This document shows, piece by piece, positions 30,906 to 44,061 of a DNA stretch of 64,000 bases; within the stretch, counting starts at the first letter, position 1, and every line of letters starts with the position of its first letter. The DNA lies in NCBI GenBank assembly GCA_018398585.1, contig JAGTTD010000001.1:14510501-14574500 (forward strand), read 5' to 3'. The notes under the pieces are model-generated. The model did no database searches and was not told the DNA's origin. It saw only the letters and a program-made list of their open reading frames with translations. The translations under genes were made by a program, and so were the position numbers. Source of the DNA: Simmondsia chinensis. Taxonomy: Eukaryota; Streptophyta; Magnoliopsida; Caryophyllales; Simmondsiaceae.

Positions 30906-33900
30906 AAAATCAAAAGAGTTTAGTCCCAATCCTCACTAAGAATTCCTCTGTCGAGGACAGTTGGCTGGTTATGGCATTCAGCTCATGATCCAAGGAGAGA
31001 GCTTTTTCTTGAATGGCTTGATTATTCCTTTGAGCCTTCATGGTGGACTCTTCGAGTCCTCCAACTACTAAACTTTGAGAAAGATCCTGATGTCTCAAGG
31101 AGAGTAGCTTTTCTTTAAGGAGACTTAACCTCTCCTCCAAGCAATGGATCTTGTCTTCAAGACTTCTGATCCCCTAAGCTTGATGGTCTTAGATCCTTTT
31201 GGTTGTTTGGAGCTCTCTAAACAATAGCAGTAAGCCTTTTAGGTCAGCAGAATGCCCTAGGTTTCTAATGGCATCTTGGCAATGCCATTTCCTCTGAAGA
31301 AGGGCTAGGACCTCTTGGTTCACTTTCAAGAGCACCTCTTCAAGAACTTCAAGTTCATTGGTAATAGAGAGAGCCACCTTTGGATCTTCTTTCAGGGATC
31401 CTATTAGGGATATGGCCTCTTGAAAAATGGCTCCCTCATTAAGAGTCAACACAGGGAGATGTGTGATTTTTCTCAGCCATTGAAGTTTGGGAGATTCTTG
31501 GTCTAGTTGTTGAAAAGCCAATCTACCACTTGCTCCAAACTTCTCTAGAATAGAAGACATTTCCCTATCTTTAGGGAAGGAATAGATTTGGGAGGAGTGA
31601 CCTGCAAAAGGTTAACAACAAAAAGACTTAAGTAAGATTTTGTCTTTAGATGACAACCAAGGTTAAAAGAAATGTCTTGACCTCTGTGGCCTTAGTTTGG
31701 GGCGAAGAAGGGGCCTCAATCGACATTGCTTCCATGGGAGCTTTAAATGGTACATTCATCAATGAATTTTCAACCGGTATCTCAATAGTTGGAACTATTG
31801 CTAGTGCTTCAGCCGCTAATACACCTTCCTCGATAGAAGCGTCTAGTGAATAAGGCTTGCATGTTAGAACCATGTATGGTTTGAAGCATCAAGAATTGAG
31901 AAACCAGATAGGTCTTGACCTTCAGCAACCTCGTCAGTAGGGATTAGGCCTCCTAAGAGTAGAAAGGGAGCTTACAAAAGAACCTGGCCTAATATAGCTG
32001 GGAAGGAAACCTCTTCAAGAGGATAACTTATGATTGGCTCCCCAACTAAGGTAGCCAAATCACCATCTTCTTTAGTACTTAAGCTTAACGATTCAATGTC
32101 CTAATGGGGCTCTGGTATGGTTTCTTGAGATGGACATTCTGGTATCTCCATAATATACGGAGCTGGCTCTTCCTATGGCCATAAAAGGCCATGTTAGAAG
32201 TTGTTTTAACAATGATGAACGAGAACACCAATTGAGAAAAGCTAATACCTCTAATACAGGGAGCCTGGCTCTTCTTTTTCTCACCAATTGTGAGATGGGT
32301 ACCTCTTCTTCTTCTTCTTCTTCTTCTTCTTCTTCTTCTTCTACTGTAGTAGAAGGAGGTGGAGGAACAACATCCTTCTTTCTCTTTCTTAAGTGACCAA
32401 CCTCAAGGGCTGGTGAAGAGGTTCCTGGCTGGGGCTCCTCTAGCAGCATCTGAGTAAAGCTTCTAGTCATAGCGCTTCTTGAGGTTGCCTGGAATATTAC
32501 TGTAAAAAAGTAAAGACTAGAGATCAGTCTTCGCTCACGCCACAAATACAAGACTAAAGCATATTTCAAAGGTGGCTGTTTACCTAATCGTACCTTCTGC
32601 GTGGTTTGCCTGATGCTGATGTGCTGGCTTCTTCTCGAGCTGGGACCTACAAGCTCAAATGAAGGCATAAAATACTTCTTGGCGCCTCTGGCCTAGAAAT
32701 AGGACCAATAGGCTCAAAACCAAGCTGCAAATCATGAAGTGGCACATTGGGTGTGTACCTACAAATGACAGGATACCCATAAAGGGATTTCACCTCTTAG
32801 CTCATCTCATGAAGCTTCCTAAGCTAGACAGGTTGGATGGAGAACCCCTTAGCCCCACAAAAGGTTCTTGGTCGTTAGACAGGTAAAAGGGATGCCTTGG
32901 ACCATACCAAATTGCCTGGCAAATAATCCAAACCTATACGTTTCTGCACCGGAATGAGTCTAGGGGTGGAAGAATAGATCTTGAGGGCAAAAGATTCCAT
33001 ACCAGATCTTCAAATTGATGTTCACAAAGACATCATAATGAAGGTCTAGTTTCCTAAAACAGAGTGCACTAAGATTCATCTCCCTTATAGGAGTTGATTA
33101 AGTCCCCTTCCTACCTTAAGGAGACAGTTAGTCTCTCAAGGCATTAGTCAAAGGACCATCCTAGGGGTAGTCAGACCTTACGACGGTATTCCCTGGAGTA
33201 GGAAACCCCTCACCTGTGGGAGCATAGGGGCCCTTGGGGAATAGCTCAGAAAAATAGGCTTGGGCGCAAAGCTAGACGAGCCATAATGGCCTACCTGTTT
33301 AGGCAACACAGTTCTTGGCTATGATGTCCCTCAGAAATCCATATACGTAGGCTAAATTAATGGTTGCAAAGCCAATGTAGCAGTGCTAAAAAGTAATTTT
33401 ACAGCCACAGTCTTTAGAAACCTCAAGACTGAGTTGGAAGAGTTAGCAAAGAAAAACCTGTTTAACCAAAATAAGTAATAGTATGCTCTTCTTTTCTTAA
33501 ACCATGCCCAAAGTCATGAGCCCCTGCTACAATCATCTTAATAAAGGACTCATAACTGCTGGGCGAATCAGTTGTACAGAAGGAACAGGAAAAAGCTCCG
33601 GCCTCATTAGAAATAAAAGAATCAAGAGGCAAATCCTCTCCTCCTGACAAAAGGTTTGTTATGGCTGCTATGTCCTTCAAGATAATGCCAAGAAATCCCT
33701 CGGAGAGGAAAAAAGCATTATAACAGCTGTTCCAACAGCGAGTGTCATAATGGCTTAATCATACTTGAAAGCGATGGCAGAGAGCTTGATGGCTTCGTAA
33801 ATATGAAGATTCTTCCATTTCTCTTCATGGGTCACCATTAGATTGTCCACCCACTCGGCTTATCGCTTTGCCAAGAAAGTCCATCCTTTAAAAGGCCCCG

Positions 33901-34240
33901 CTTCCTTTAAGATGCATCTTCCTCCCAAAGAATAACTTACAAAAACTATATGAAGTAGAGGAGATGCATCAATATCTAGAAAAAGTCCCTGAAGACTTGA
34001 AATGTCTCAGGATGCATCAAAGATAGGCCGAGGGCATAAGACACCAAGGAAGACAAAGGATCATTATCTGATAAACAAGAAAGATCCTCATCAATGGTGT
34101 TAAGATCAATTGGGCTCTAAAGCACATCAGAGACTATCGTGATGTCTGATTGAAGCAAACTCGTCAATTGCTCGATTAGGCTATCAACTGGAGCAATGGG
34201 GGCAGACAATGAATGAGATTTGGGCCATTGTTAAATCAAT
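30906..34240 (-). pseudogene. Element F antisense ORF: plant mobile domain (aminotransferase-like)
   Basis: Minus-strand reading in broken frames gives, around 33300-33480, YFG.NRFFFANSSNSV and LFSTATLALQPLI; around 33250, a SSFAPKPIFLS stretch (QAYFPELFP-type); around 32880-32940, TYRFGLFARQFGMVQGI; and around 32640-32760 the region leading into MPSFELVGPSSRRSQHIS. A Glu repeat encoded by (CTT)n lies at 32306-32342. Frames 31189-31560 and 30910-31140 at the C-terminal end are Leu/Glu-rich and probably coiled coil. This resembles the plant mobile domain family. An extra antisense ORF between pol and the 3' LTR is known from Tat-lineage elements. Many stops make it a pseudogene. Confidence 0.6.
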
Positions 34241-34412
34241 GGAAGCAAAGGATGAACAGCAATTCAAGAACAAGGGCAAGAGTTTTCAAGAGTGCTTGAT
34301 GACAACGAAGAGAGAGAACATAGTAGAAAAGTGAAAATTTCGAGCCCTAACTATCATACTTACAGACACGAGGGAAGGAAGAACAAGAGAAGCACAGTAT
34401 TCTCTCAATCTT

Positions 34413-34485
34413 CCTATAGCCGTTAAGGGTTAAATCAGGTAGATGTTTTACCCATTGCAAATTTTGATTTACCAACGGCTATAGG
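34413..34485. repeat. 12-bp perfect inverted repeat before the F LTR
   Basis: CCTATAGCCGTT (34413-34424) and AACGGCTATAGG (34474-34485) are exact reverse complements with a 49-base spacer. They end eight bases before the LTR-like TGTTTACACC start. Confidence 0.8.
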
Positions 34486-34492
34486 CGGCATT

Positions 34493-35575
34493 TGTTTACA
34501 CCCTAATTTCGGGATGTTGTTGTTTTTAGCAAAGTGTGACGTGCTTAACACGTGAGGCCTCCCTCGAGCAAAATTAAGTCTTTAAGTGTTGAAGTAACGG
34601 CATCTCGAGCCCAGCATCCAGAAGAAATGATCACCTTGACAAGGGTATCAACCACTTGTGGACTCAAGATGGTTCAAGTGTAAAAGCGAGTTCAAGGGAC
34701 TACCATGGAGGTTACACGACAGGTTTTTTCCAGACCTGACATGGTTACTTGGAGCGCAATTTCAGATACTTAGGCACTAAGCTTAATCCAAAAGAACTTG
34801 GGGTATCTAGAAGGGGCGTCAACAAAGATTGCAGACGTGGGCATCAAGGATTTCCCACCAATACTGAATTCAGGACACATTCATTAAAGATTTGCGTGCG
34901 CAAAGAAGAAGCTTAATGGCCAAACATGGGTGAAGTTGCAATAGAGATAGGAGCAACCAATATTAATCGGTTTCTATAAATAAGGACTTTGCGTCAGTCT
35001 AAAGTAGTACAGACACTCAATACAAAACTTCTTCAAGTTTTCTTTGCGGCATACTTGTGCTTTTTCTTAAAGTAGCACAACGTAGCATAGCTTAAATTAG
35101 CGTAGAACTTGATTTACTTGCTTAATTAGTAATACAGTTCCTCGGGTTTCAGGTACGAACTTCCGATTTTAATCTGTTCTCGAATTTTGACTAGCTGAGA
35201 ATTGAGGCTTCAGTTTAAGGCTTTGACGGGCAAGGCTTAACCTTGATTGCATTGGTCTTAACACTTCTATGAATCCTTAATAAGTTAGGGGACTTAGGTT
35301 CGCACCATTGTTTAAGGCTTTAATGGCTAAGGTTTGACCTTGACTGCGTTGGTCCTAACTCAGTGACTTGAATATGGTTTGTTCCACCTTAATCTTATTA
35401 GATCTTAAGTCATTTGAGTTATTATCAGTCAAGGGTGCCAAACTTAAGAACTCTGATTGACTCGGGCTTGTAAGTAGACTGCTAAGCTCTTAGGTTTGTC
35501 TCCACCCCAGTTACTCTATTTTAAGCGTATGAGGCAAGGTGTCTATGGGCCCTGCACCGCCACTTGAGTTCGGTC
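34493..35575 (+). repeat. LTR-like sequence at the 3' end of element F
   Basis: It starts TGTTTACACCC after the antisense-ORF region. The part 35195-35560 contains two related blocks of about 115 bp (each with an AGGCTTTRA..GG.TAAGG.TTGACCTTGA-like core). It matches, inverted, sequence at about 44385-44745. It ends near a (TA)n run at 35598-35612. Exact ends are not fixed. Confidence 0.5.
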
Positions 35576-36259
35576 GATATTTTTTAATTTTATGTCATAT
35601 ATATATATACACGCACATCCCACATCTTTTCTCCGAAAACGTTGAGTGATTGAGGTCAAAGATCTATGGTTCATAATTAGGCTCAACCCTAGTCATGGTG
35701 AGTCCTTTTTGCAAAATTTGTTTTGTTTGATATTTTACGGCAACCACATCACACTTAACTGCAAACAAAATAAAACAAACAGGAACTGTCACAAAATAAA
35801 GCAAACAGGAACTGTCACAATTAGAATCAATTGACCTCTACCCCATAGCCCAAGCATCCTTTACCATCTCAACATGGGCAGAAATATGGCTAAAGTTCCT
35901 AAGGTTGAGTGCCCTAAGCTCACCCTTTAACCGCTTCAACTTCTATGTGGGTTGAAACATGGGCGTGGTCTCAACTCGCATGTCCTAAACCCGACACATC
36001 GTCGGGAGAAAATCCTCTTGGTCAGCCCTGAGTTTAAAGAACTTGAAAGTAATACGTCAGGAGTGCCACTCCCTAAGCTGTATAACGACCAATGCACTAT
36101 GATCAAAGATACAAGTGCGAGGCAGAGCCTCGATCAGAGAAACATGGAAAGTCCTAAGTCATCCCTCACTTGCCAAACACCAATCAAGGCGTCTAAGTAG
36201 GAGCTCATTGTAATCACCTCCCCTAGCCCAAGTATAGTGAAGGCACAGGAAAGTAAGGC
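35576..36259 (+). other. Leader-like stretch with short frames, unidentified
   Basis: It holds (TA)n, two tandem 24-bp copies of an AATAAARCAAACAGGAACTG word (about 35767-35818), and an 82-codon frame at 35952-36200. I recognise no product. It may be the 5' part of another plus-strand retroelement joined to element G. Confidence 0.3.
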
Positions 36260-36975
36260 GCATAAGACTCGAATTGGAAAGGCGGTCATGAAAATCTTCC
36301 CTAAAAATGTTTAGCAAACTTTTTAACCTTAGTTCCACTAAACAAGAGCCTCAAAAGTGATGGTTGCAAGGATACCAAACCTGCCTAGAATGTTTTCCTT
36401 GATGAAATCAATCACATCTTGGTGATTGATATTTATGTACAGTGTTTCCTCGACACACTTGGTGAAGTAGTATGTGGCCAACAAGATATACGAGTGTTAT
36501 TTACTTGACAGGGGATCCATTTCTCTAATAACATCAGTTGCCTTCACTCAAAAGGGTCATGGTTTAACTATTGTATGAATCTAAGATGCAAGAACTCGAG
36601 GACATGCCCATGCTTTTGGCATGATCTACAGCCCTTTACATATTTGATTTAATCATCCATCATAAATGGCCAATAATTACCAAAGCGTCTAATTTGTAGA
36701 TGCATCTTATTCTCAGCCAAATAGGATCCATAAATTCCTCTAACTGCCATCCATAACTAGTATGGTCTAATCCTAAGTCTAGGCACTTAAGATGAACCCC
36801 ACTGGATTCTTTTTTATATAGCTCACTAGATTCATCAAAGTGATACTTATCTATCATCATCCTTAACATCCTATTTCATCCGAACTACTGAGGATTGTTA
36901 AAGTATTCAATAATGGGCTTCCTCCAATCTTCATCCGGTTCACTAAGCTCTAACTGTGACTCAAAACATTCTATA
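36260..36975 (-). pseudogene. Element G integrase remnant (Tat/Ogre gypsy)
   Basis: The minus-strand frame gives the linker DEDWRKPIIEYFNNPQ, then MLRMMIDKYHFDESSELYKK and SSGVHLKCLDLG, matching the equivalent region of element F (DWRKPLMDYFKNP; SGVLLKCLDL). It is cut by the Athila-like fragment on its right. Confidence 0.65.
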
Positions 36976-36979
36976 GTGG

Positions 36980-38560
36980 CCATGATGTGTCTCATATTTT
37001 ATATGTTTTATATCCCATTCCTAAGATATTTTTGACTATTACAGGTGCATATGGCATTATGTTTGTGTATTTAGGTTGAGAACATGTTGGAGCCAAGACA
37101 ACTTACAAAGTGGTGAAGAACAAGTGAAAATGCAAAAATTTGAACACTATGTTGAGAAACCCACCATATGCGATAAAAATACCAACTGGGTCAAGATTAG
37201 GCCATGAAACGTTATCCCTTGGGTGCATAGTTCAATTGGCTAAGCATTTTTGCAATCGGTTTAACTTAAAATGAAAAAAAAAGGTTTAAAGAAGAGTATC
37301 TCTGATCCAATAATATCCAATCCCACTAATGATACCACTGCAATCATGTAGATCTCTTTAAGATCTTTGTTTTGATATGTCATTTGACCCGTAACTCCTT
37401 ATGGATCAAAAGTTACGCGAATTTTAAGTTACACGCAAGCGTTGCCAAAATGGCTGATTGATCGTCCGTTTTGGCCAATGGATTGGTCATGCATGCGTCT
37501 GCCTCCTAGGGAACGCTGGATGTATAAATAAAGGGGAGGCTTATTCTTTCACTTTTTTTTCTTCTTTCCCATCTCCTCCCTCCCCGAGCCTCCAAAAGAG
37601 ATCCAATTCTTACGAACCGAAGCACCAGCAGTCGTAGTACTGGGGAATTAAAGTGAGAGCCCAAGTCAATATTAATCAATAGATCCTTCAATTCATGAAT
37701 ATTCTTTTCCCTTTTCTTTGAAATTTTCTTTTGTAAAACTCCTATGGAGGAGTAGACCCGTAGTTCAGGGTTGAAGGACGATTAGTCGTTTCAATCTCGG
37801 TTTTCTGTTTTGTTTATGTCAATGACTTTTGTTATACTATATTCCGCACCCCTATCAGGAACTTGATGTTTGACATTGATTTTCTTTTCATATTCCTATA
37901 ACCATGATTCGCTTTCCAATTTTTTCACATGATGTCTTGTGCTCGTAGCCCACCATCGTATTACAGGTTGTTCATGAGTGGGTTAAGGCTGAGGTTAACT
38001 AATGCTAAATACAATATTTTATACAAATTAACATTAAATTAGGCATGATAAAGGAATCTAGTAGCGCTATTGAGATAATCCATGCAATACCTAAAGTGAT
38101 TAGATGGGTTATGCCCTTAGATTAGTTAATTATCCTACGCCCTAATTAAGTGTTAATCTAGACTCAAAGCTTGTAGCCTAAATCATTAAAGTAATAGTCA
38201 TGACAAAATATAATAATGGGATCCGATTTAGGCTAACCTAAATTCATACCCTAAACTATCCTTGATTAGTTGACAACTTCAATTTGTAATTTGATTTAGC
38301 TTTAATTTAGGTATGTCTTAAAGAGGTTTGAACAAGTAGATCAAGAACAGTTTCACGAGACTTGGGACAAGTTTAAAGAGGTTCTTAGAAGTTGTCCTCA
38401 CCATGGATCTCCCTATTTGGGCTTTGGTTCATAATTTTTACAGTGGTTTTACTACATCGAATAAGCAAATGGTGAATGCTTCATCCGAGAGAGTATTTAA
38501 CCAACAGGATAAGGATGAGACGCAAGCCCTATATTAGGGCTAAGCAAACATTCCCTGGAC
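36980..38560 (+). mobile_element. Athila-like LTR and gag fragment inserted in element G
   Basis: A plus-strand stretch starts near TGATGTGTCTC (36983), has a clear TATA-type promoter word (TGTATAAATAAAGG, about 37519-37532) followed by pyrimidine-rich leader, and later (38330-38530) a gag trace reading KRFEQVDQEQFHETWDKFKE and SCPHHG. These follow the Athila gag pattern (ESLYEAWERFKELLRRCPHHG). It ends abruptly within gag; RNase H of G resumes to the right. Confidence 0.5.
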
Positions 38561-39480
38561 CCTTCTTGGTCAAACATTTATGAATTACTCATACGCTTTC
38601 CAATGCACGCTTTTTAGCATACATTACTTTGCTCGCACTTCCACGCTAGAATACTAGAGATTCTATCATGTCGAGGTCATCTCACAAGTCCTTGGTCCTA
38701 ATGACCATGGACTTCTCAACCCAAGTTCTTGGCAACTTATACCTAGTAATCAATTGGGCAAGATCATTAGTTGCCTTATTCTAAGCTCGTGGGATGAGCT
38801 GAATTCTTGCCTTACTAAACTTTTCGATCAAGTCCTAAACCATCGAGATGTATTTTATTGGAGGTGCTACTCGAGCATTGAAACTCCCTAGTTACTTGGT
38901 TAATCACGAACTCCTGATAGCCCTATTTTCTGCACTAGTGACCCCCGTCTTGAGGTGCATCTTCAAACCATTTAGCAGAGCTTTATATTCTATTTCATCG
39001 TTGGAAAAATCACCTACCAAGCTGACAACTAAATCTATAATAAATCCTATAGGGAATTCAATGACCACCCTACCCTGCACTAGACATGGTCCTTGAACCA
39101 TCCAATTATAACTGCCACAGTGTAATTCTAATTACTAGTATGTCTTTCATGTCAAAAGAGTCCTCAATGCTCAAATTAGGGTGGTTGGTTGGGAAAGCAA
39201 CTAATGCTTGATGTTTTACTAACTTTTGTGACACATAAATCAAGTCATACTAGAGCAGGGAAACACTCCACTTACTTAGCCTTCCTCTTACCAGTGTTTG
39301 TCTAGCATATATTTTAAAAACTCTGTTTGGGCAATCGCATATATTGTAAATGCAAGAAAGTAACATCTTAATTCGACCGATGCAACATAACAAGACAAAC
39401 ATACTTCATAATCATTCAAACAATGGCTTCAATAAAAGATAGCTTTGCTCAAATCCCTACTTGTTGTTTTAAATAAAAGG
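38561..39480 (-). pseudogene. Element G RNase H remnant
   Basis: The frame at 38904-39101 gives GFIIDLVVSLVGDFSNDEIE followed by YKALLNGLKMHL, matching the NNxxEYEALIxGL motif of element F. Flanking traces are in broken frames. Confidence 0.65.
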
Positions 39481-40320
39481 CAGCCATTGGACTCAACAGA
39501 GGCTTACACATATAATTTCAATGGATTCCCTTGTTTGGGCTAGTATCAACACCGGTGGCCTAATCAAATAGTCTTTTATGGCCTCAAGCATCATTCCAAC
39601 TTAATGTCTCTTTTAGACTTTAACCTCCACAGCAATGAAAGAAGTCTTTTTTAATAAAAATGTGTTAAGAACTTGACTTGCCCTAGGAACCTATGAAGTT
39701 CCACCTCATTAGTAGGAGGCCTAGCTTGTCTAATTGCTATGGTTTTATTCATGTCTAACTCAGTTCCCTATTGATGTACTAGAAAGCCCAAGAACTGTCC
39801 AGCTCAAACCCAAAACCACATTTGAAGGGTTCATTTTAAGGTTGTGACTTCTTATTCCCAAGGAGCCATTTTTTTACTCAATCAAATGCTTCACACGAGT
39901 TTTTGAATTAACTACGGTGTCATCAATGTAGACCTCCATGTTTTTACCAATCAAGTCATGAAAGATCATTTTCATGGCACGCTAGTATGTAGTGCCAACA
40001 TTCTTTAATCCAAATGGCATTGCTGCCCACTCAAAGGTTCTTATTGACCCAGGACATCCAAACGTGGTTTTGTAAGTATTGCTTAAGGTAATGACTACCT
40101 GATAGTACCACAATACCTATCCACAAAAGATAATACCTTGTGCTAACCACTTAATATACTTACCCGTTTGTAGGAATTTAGCCTTAAAGAGTCTCTCAAT
40201 GTCCTCTTCGACGATGTCAATCACCTTTTTAGACTTTTGCCTTTGAGCCTGAATAACCAATTTCAAACCTAGTTTGATCTTAAGCTTATACTTAATCAAA
40301 CTTCGCTCCAAGCTGGAAAT
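39481..40320 (-). pseudogene. Element G reverse transcriptase remnant
   Basis: Minus-strand pieces read KKVIDIVEEDIERLFKAKFL, FGCPGSIRTFEWAAMPFGLK, and MEVYIDDTVVNSKTRV (a YIDD catalytic box), in the right order and close to element F. Broken by many stops. Confidence 0.75.
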
Positions 40321-41400
40321 CTAGTGATGCTTCTAAGTGAAACAATCCTTGAACTCAAGGAGTAAGGCTATGTAGTTGTTTCTCTATTCATTAGAGAACA
40401 AACACTCACAAAGGTAGGTATGTGTTCCTTTTTAGACCCTAATTTTACACTAGCAATGTGTCCTGGACCTTAGCTCTCAAGTGCTCCACTTTGGGTAGTG
40501 TCAACCATCTCCTTAACTTATATTGCCCAAAATTTGAAACCATGCTCAGGGGGGAATGGTTGCTTTGTCTAGAGCTTGTCAATAGCTAACCAAGCAAGCA
40601 ACTTAATTATTAGTAAGGAAGCAGCCCATTGGATCTCTAATTAGAGGGGCTAGTCTCTCTCTGTAAGGTGTTGTGTGCACCTTGGATGTCCCCCTTGTCT
40701 AGCAGGACTCTCATACAGCCATAAAAGTTAAAGCCTATAGATTCGACCTTGTCAAGACCTACCTCGTTCTAAGCTAGTGGCCCCACTAGAAATAACAATG
40801 TTGTCTTCTTGCCGAACACCTCTGATTATCGACTTGCAGTGAGCAGCTTTGATAACCCTCACGGGCACCACTTTGTCTTTGTAAAACTTCACTTGAACAA
40901 ACTTTGAGTAAGCCATGATTGGCTTAGCATCTGCCATAAAAACCTCACATTTGTTATGGTTCTATAAAATCAACTGATGTGAAGAAAATGGGATACAATA
41001 CTTTACGTGCAACTAATCTCTCCCAAGCAACAAGTTGTAGCTTGAGGTTATATCCAAAACTTAGAACACCGTTTGTCTACTCAAATTGCCAACAGTTATT
41101 TCTACCCATATGACCCCTTCAGACATGGTGATTGCCCTAGAAAGCCACAAATCGCCATATCTAAAATTAGCAAGTCATCTCATGACTTATCAATAATCCC
41201 TAGCATGTAAGCAGGCAAGATTTTGATGATTGTGTTATTACCTACTAAAATCCTTTTCACTAGATTGCCATCATATTTGGTCTTGATATACAAAAGTTTG
41301 ATATGTTGTTAGGCACAAAAGGTGCACCAACATCATTCTTTTAACATTAGGATCATTATCTGTTAATTTAGAAAAGATAGACTTTGGTTCATAGGGTAAG
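40321..41400 (-). pseudogene. Element G protease/RT-spacer remnant
   Basis: The frame 40752-40937 starts MADAKPIMAYSKFVQVKFYK, parallel to the F segment DNRPFRTCSNYVEAKLYEDG that follows the protease. No intact DxG motif could be read. Confidence 0.45.
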
Positions 41401-44061
41401 GGATCAATATTACCTTTGGCGATAACCACCACCTTAGCTATCATTTCCACTTAGGGAATCTCATTGATGGCTTCGATATCCCCCTGTAGCCCAGCTTACT
41501 TTATCTCCGCCTTGAATTCTGCTAGCACAAGGACGATCATTCTCACAATAGCTTATTCGTGCACTGTCCCAAACAAGACTTGGAGTTTCTTTCGGGTCAT
41601 ATCCTCAAAAAGCTTTTCTTCTCAGATGGACTCAACTTTGGGTTCGTCTCAAGGGGAGTCCTGCCCCTGATTATCAATCTTAAGGTCTGACCAAGTGGGA
41701 TTTACCATGTTAAAGAATCTACCAAGGAGACCTCATTAATGCTTAATATGTTGTAGTTCACTTCGTCATCTGAGTACTTTTTCACCCCCAAATTCTTGGT
41801 GAATTGATACCACTAGGATTCGTCTCCACTGGAGGAAGACATATTGGCCCATCTCTTGGGCTTATTATAAAATATTTTTTTTCTGAACAACAAAGGAAAC
41901 CTCCTAATCTTTTGTGCCATCAAGGTCGATTGGCCTTGGACTAGTGACCTTACCATCCATATGTCCACTGCCATTCTCTCGAGTGCCTGTGGTTAATGCC
42001 CGTTCCAACTTGGCATGTTTTTCTTTTGCCGTCTTGTGCAGCAGTTTCCTTTTCTTGGTTTTGGTCAGCCTAGACTCTGTCCCATTTTCCTTTAAGTTGG
42101 CGTTTTCATCTCTTTTCTAGACAGGGCCAAGGCGAACCTTGAGAGGCTAGTGGTCTACAAGATGTGGTCCATGGTCGGGGTTGTAACCCAACAACATAAT
42201 ATTTTGTGTTCCGCTTTGGGTCTCCCATCCTTATTGTGAACTAAGATTTTAGGAAATCCTATTTGCTATGCTCAAAGAAGGCATCTTTCTTAGGTCATGG
42301 ATTCACCGGTACCTTTATTGTGGGACCAATCGGTTATAGGTCTCATGCGTCCTTGTAATAGGTCTCAATGGTTCTAGCAGACTTCGTAAGATAACCTTTG
42401 TAGCTCTCTTTTTATCTTTTACCTTCCTTGCAACCTAGTGCCTCACTTGAGATATTATCAAGCGCCATAGTCATTTCCTTAGCCACAAACAAAAACTACG
42501 GTTGCCTCAGCCCGGAGGTTGAGTAGCAGATTCTTGAAGACAGTGCAATTGCAGGTGGGATGTTACTAAACATGCTGTCGATAAAAATCATCTTCCAAAT
42601 CTTCCACCGAATGTGGGAATCGAAGTACCTCTTCTTTAAACAACCTTGAGAGAAGCTACTTGAACTCGCTTACACCGATTGAGTTTCCACAATGAGATTT
42701 ATCATTACTGAAAATGGGTGGACAGGCCTCAAGTCCAATATCCTCAATCACATTAATTTGGACTAGACTATTGAAAGGATTCTTATTGACCCCATCTGGT
42801 CTCCTTTCGCAAACCCAAGTTCCATTGCCTCAATGGTGTTCTAAACTATATTTTTGAATCTAAAACGATTATTAATCGGGCAGGTAAATGAGTCATTCCA
42901 TTTATAATATACCTTTCTCTTTAGAGTCTTCAAGGTTAAGTTTTTTTTTTTTTTAATGTTTTCCTTTTACTTTTAGTTTATTGTTTGCTTCGAGCCAATA
43001 TAGATCACATCAGCTCTTGACAAACTGAATGAAGATATTCAAAACTCTTGGGTCTCATGGGATTTCCATGCTTTACAGTCCTTTTTCACTAAAACCTTGC
43101 AGACAGGGGGGGGGGGGGGGGGGGGGGGGGTGTGGAGGAAGAGAGCATTAGCATATTCAATTACGTTTGTCTTGTAAAGGTTCTTCCTCCTTTTCCATAA
43201 TGTCATAGACATAGGTTCCATATATAATATTTTTTCTTCAAACCTCCTCTTTTATGGCCGCCTTTTATGGGATCAAGGTTCAATTTCCATGAGGCAGATG
43301 CATGTCCTTTGTCACAAACATTTGAATTCAGGGGGATAAAGCCATCATTTTTCAAGTGAAGATTTGCTCTAACCATTCCGAGGCTTTCAGTTAATGGTCA
43401 TCCTCAACTCTTAAGGTGTTCATTTATCCTAATGATGGTTGGTCTCCTAGTCCTCACGGAGGCTGCATGAGGATGACCGACAAGTGTTATAGTGAGGACA
43501 TTCTTCCTCAATTGCCTGACATCGCCCTTGCTTCCAAAACAAGGCTATTTTGGGTCCTAGATTGCCTTAGCAAGATGGGTTCAACTTGTCTAGCCAAATA
43601 TCTAGCTATAATGGTTGCGGTAGATGACAAGGTCCCATTCATTTCAATCATGAGTCTGTTAGTCTCCCTATGCACTCTTTTATTCATCGAGGCTCCTATG
43701 CCATTAACAATGTCCCTTAGAGCTGTCATGCTTTCACGTTGGCCAGAAAAAGTACTTTCGATTTTCATTATGTTGCCTTTGCAGAGAAGTCGTTCGAACA
43801 TTTCTTTACTTTATCCTGAATTCCCTACATCCTTATCTTGAGAATGTCCATGAAACTCGTTCGAGTGTAGCCATTAAGATCGATGTGCTTGTCCTTGGGA
43901 ATGTTTCCATCATCTCTGCTATCGAAATCGCGATTATGACCACTCTCAGAATCTTTTGAAGGACGGGCATGTTCTAAAAGGGGCTCGAGTTTCGACCCAA
44001 TTAAGGTAAGATCATTGGCTTGTCCGCCCTCAAGGGATTTGAGTCCGAACAATGTGGTCAT
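41401..44061 (-). pseudogene. Element G gag region remnant
   Basis: Frames 43825-44061 (MTTLFGLKSLEGGQANDLTL) and 43508-43801 (a region rich in polar residues) lie where gag is expected, downstream of the LTR-like region for a minus-strand element. From 41401 to 43500 only broken frames are seen. A run of 25 G (43106-43130) interrupts it. Confidence 0.4.

Noticed and set aside
32175..32396. Plus-strand Ser-rich frame
   Set aside because: The Ser run is the reverse reading of a CTT repeat that encodes Glu in the antisense ORF of F.
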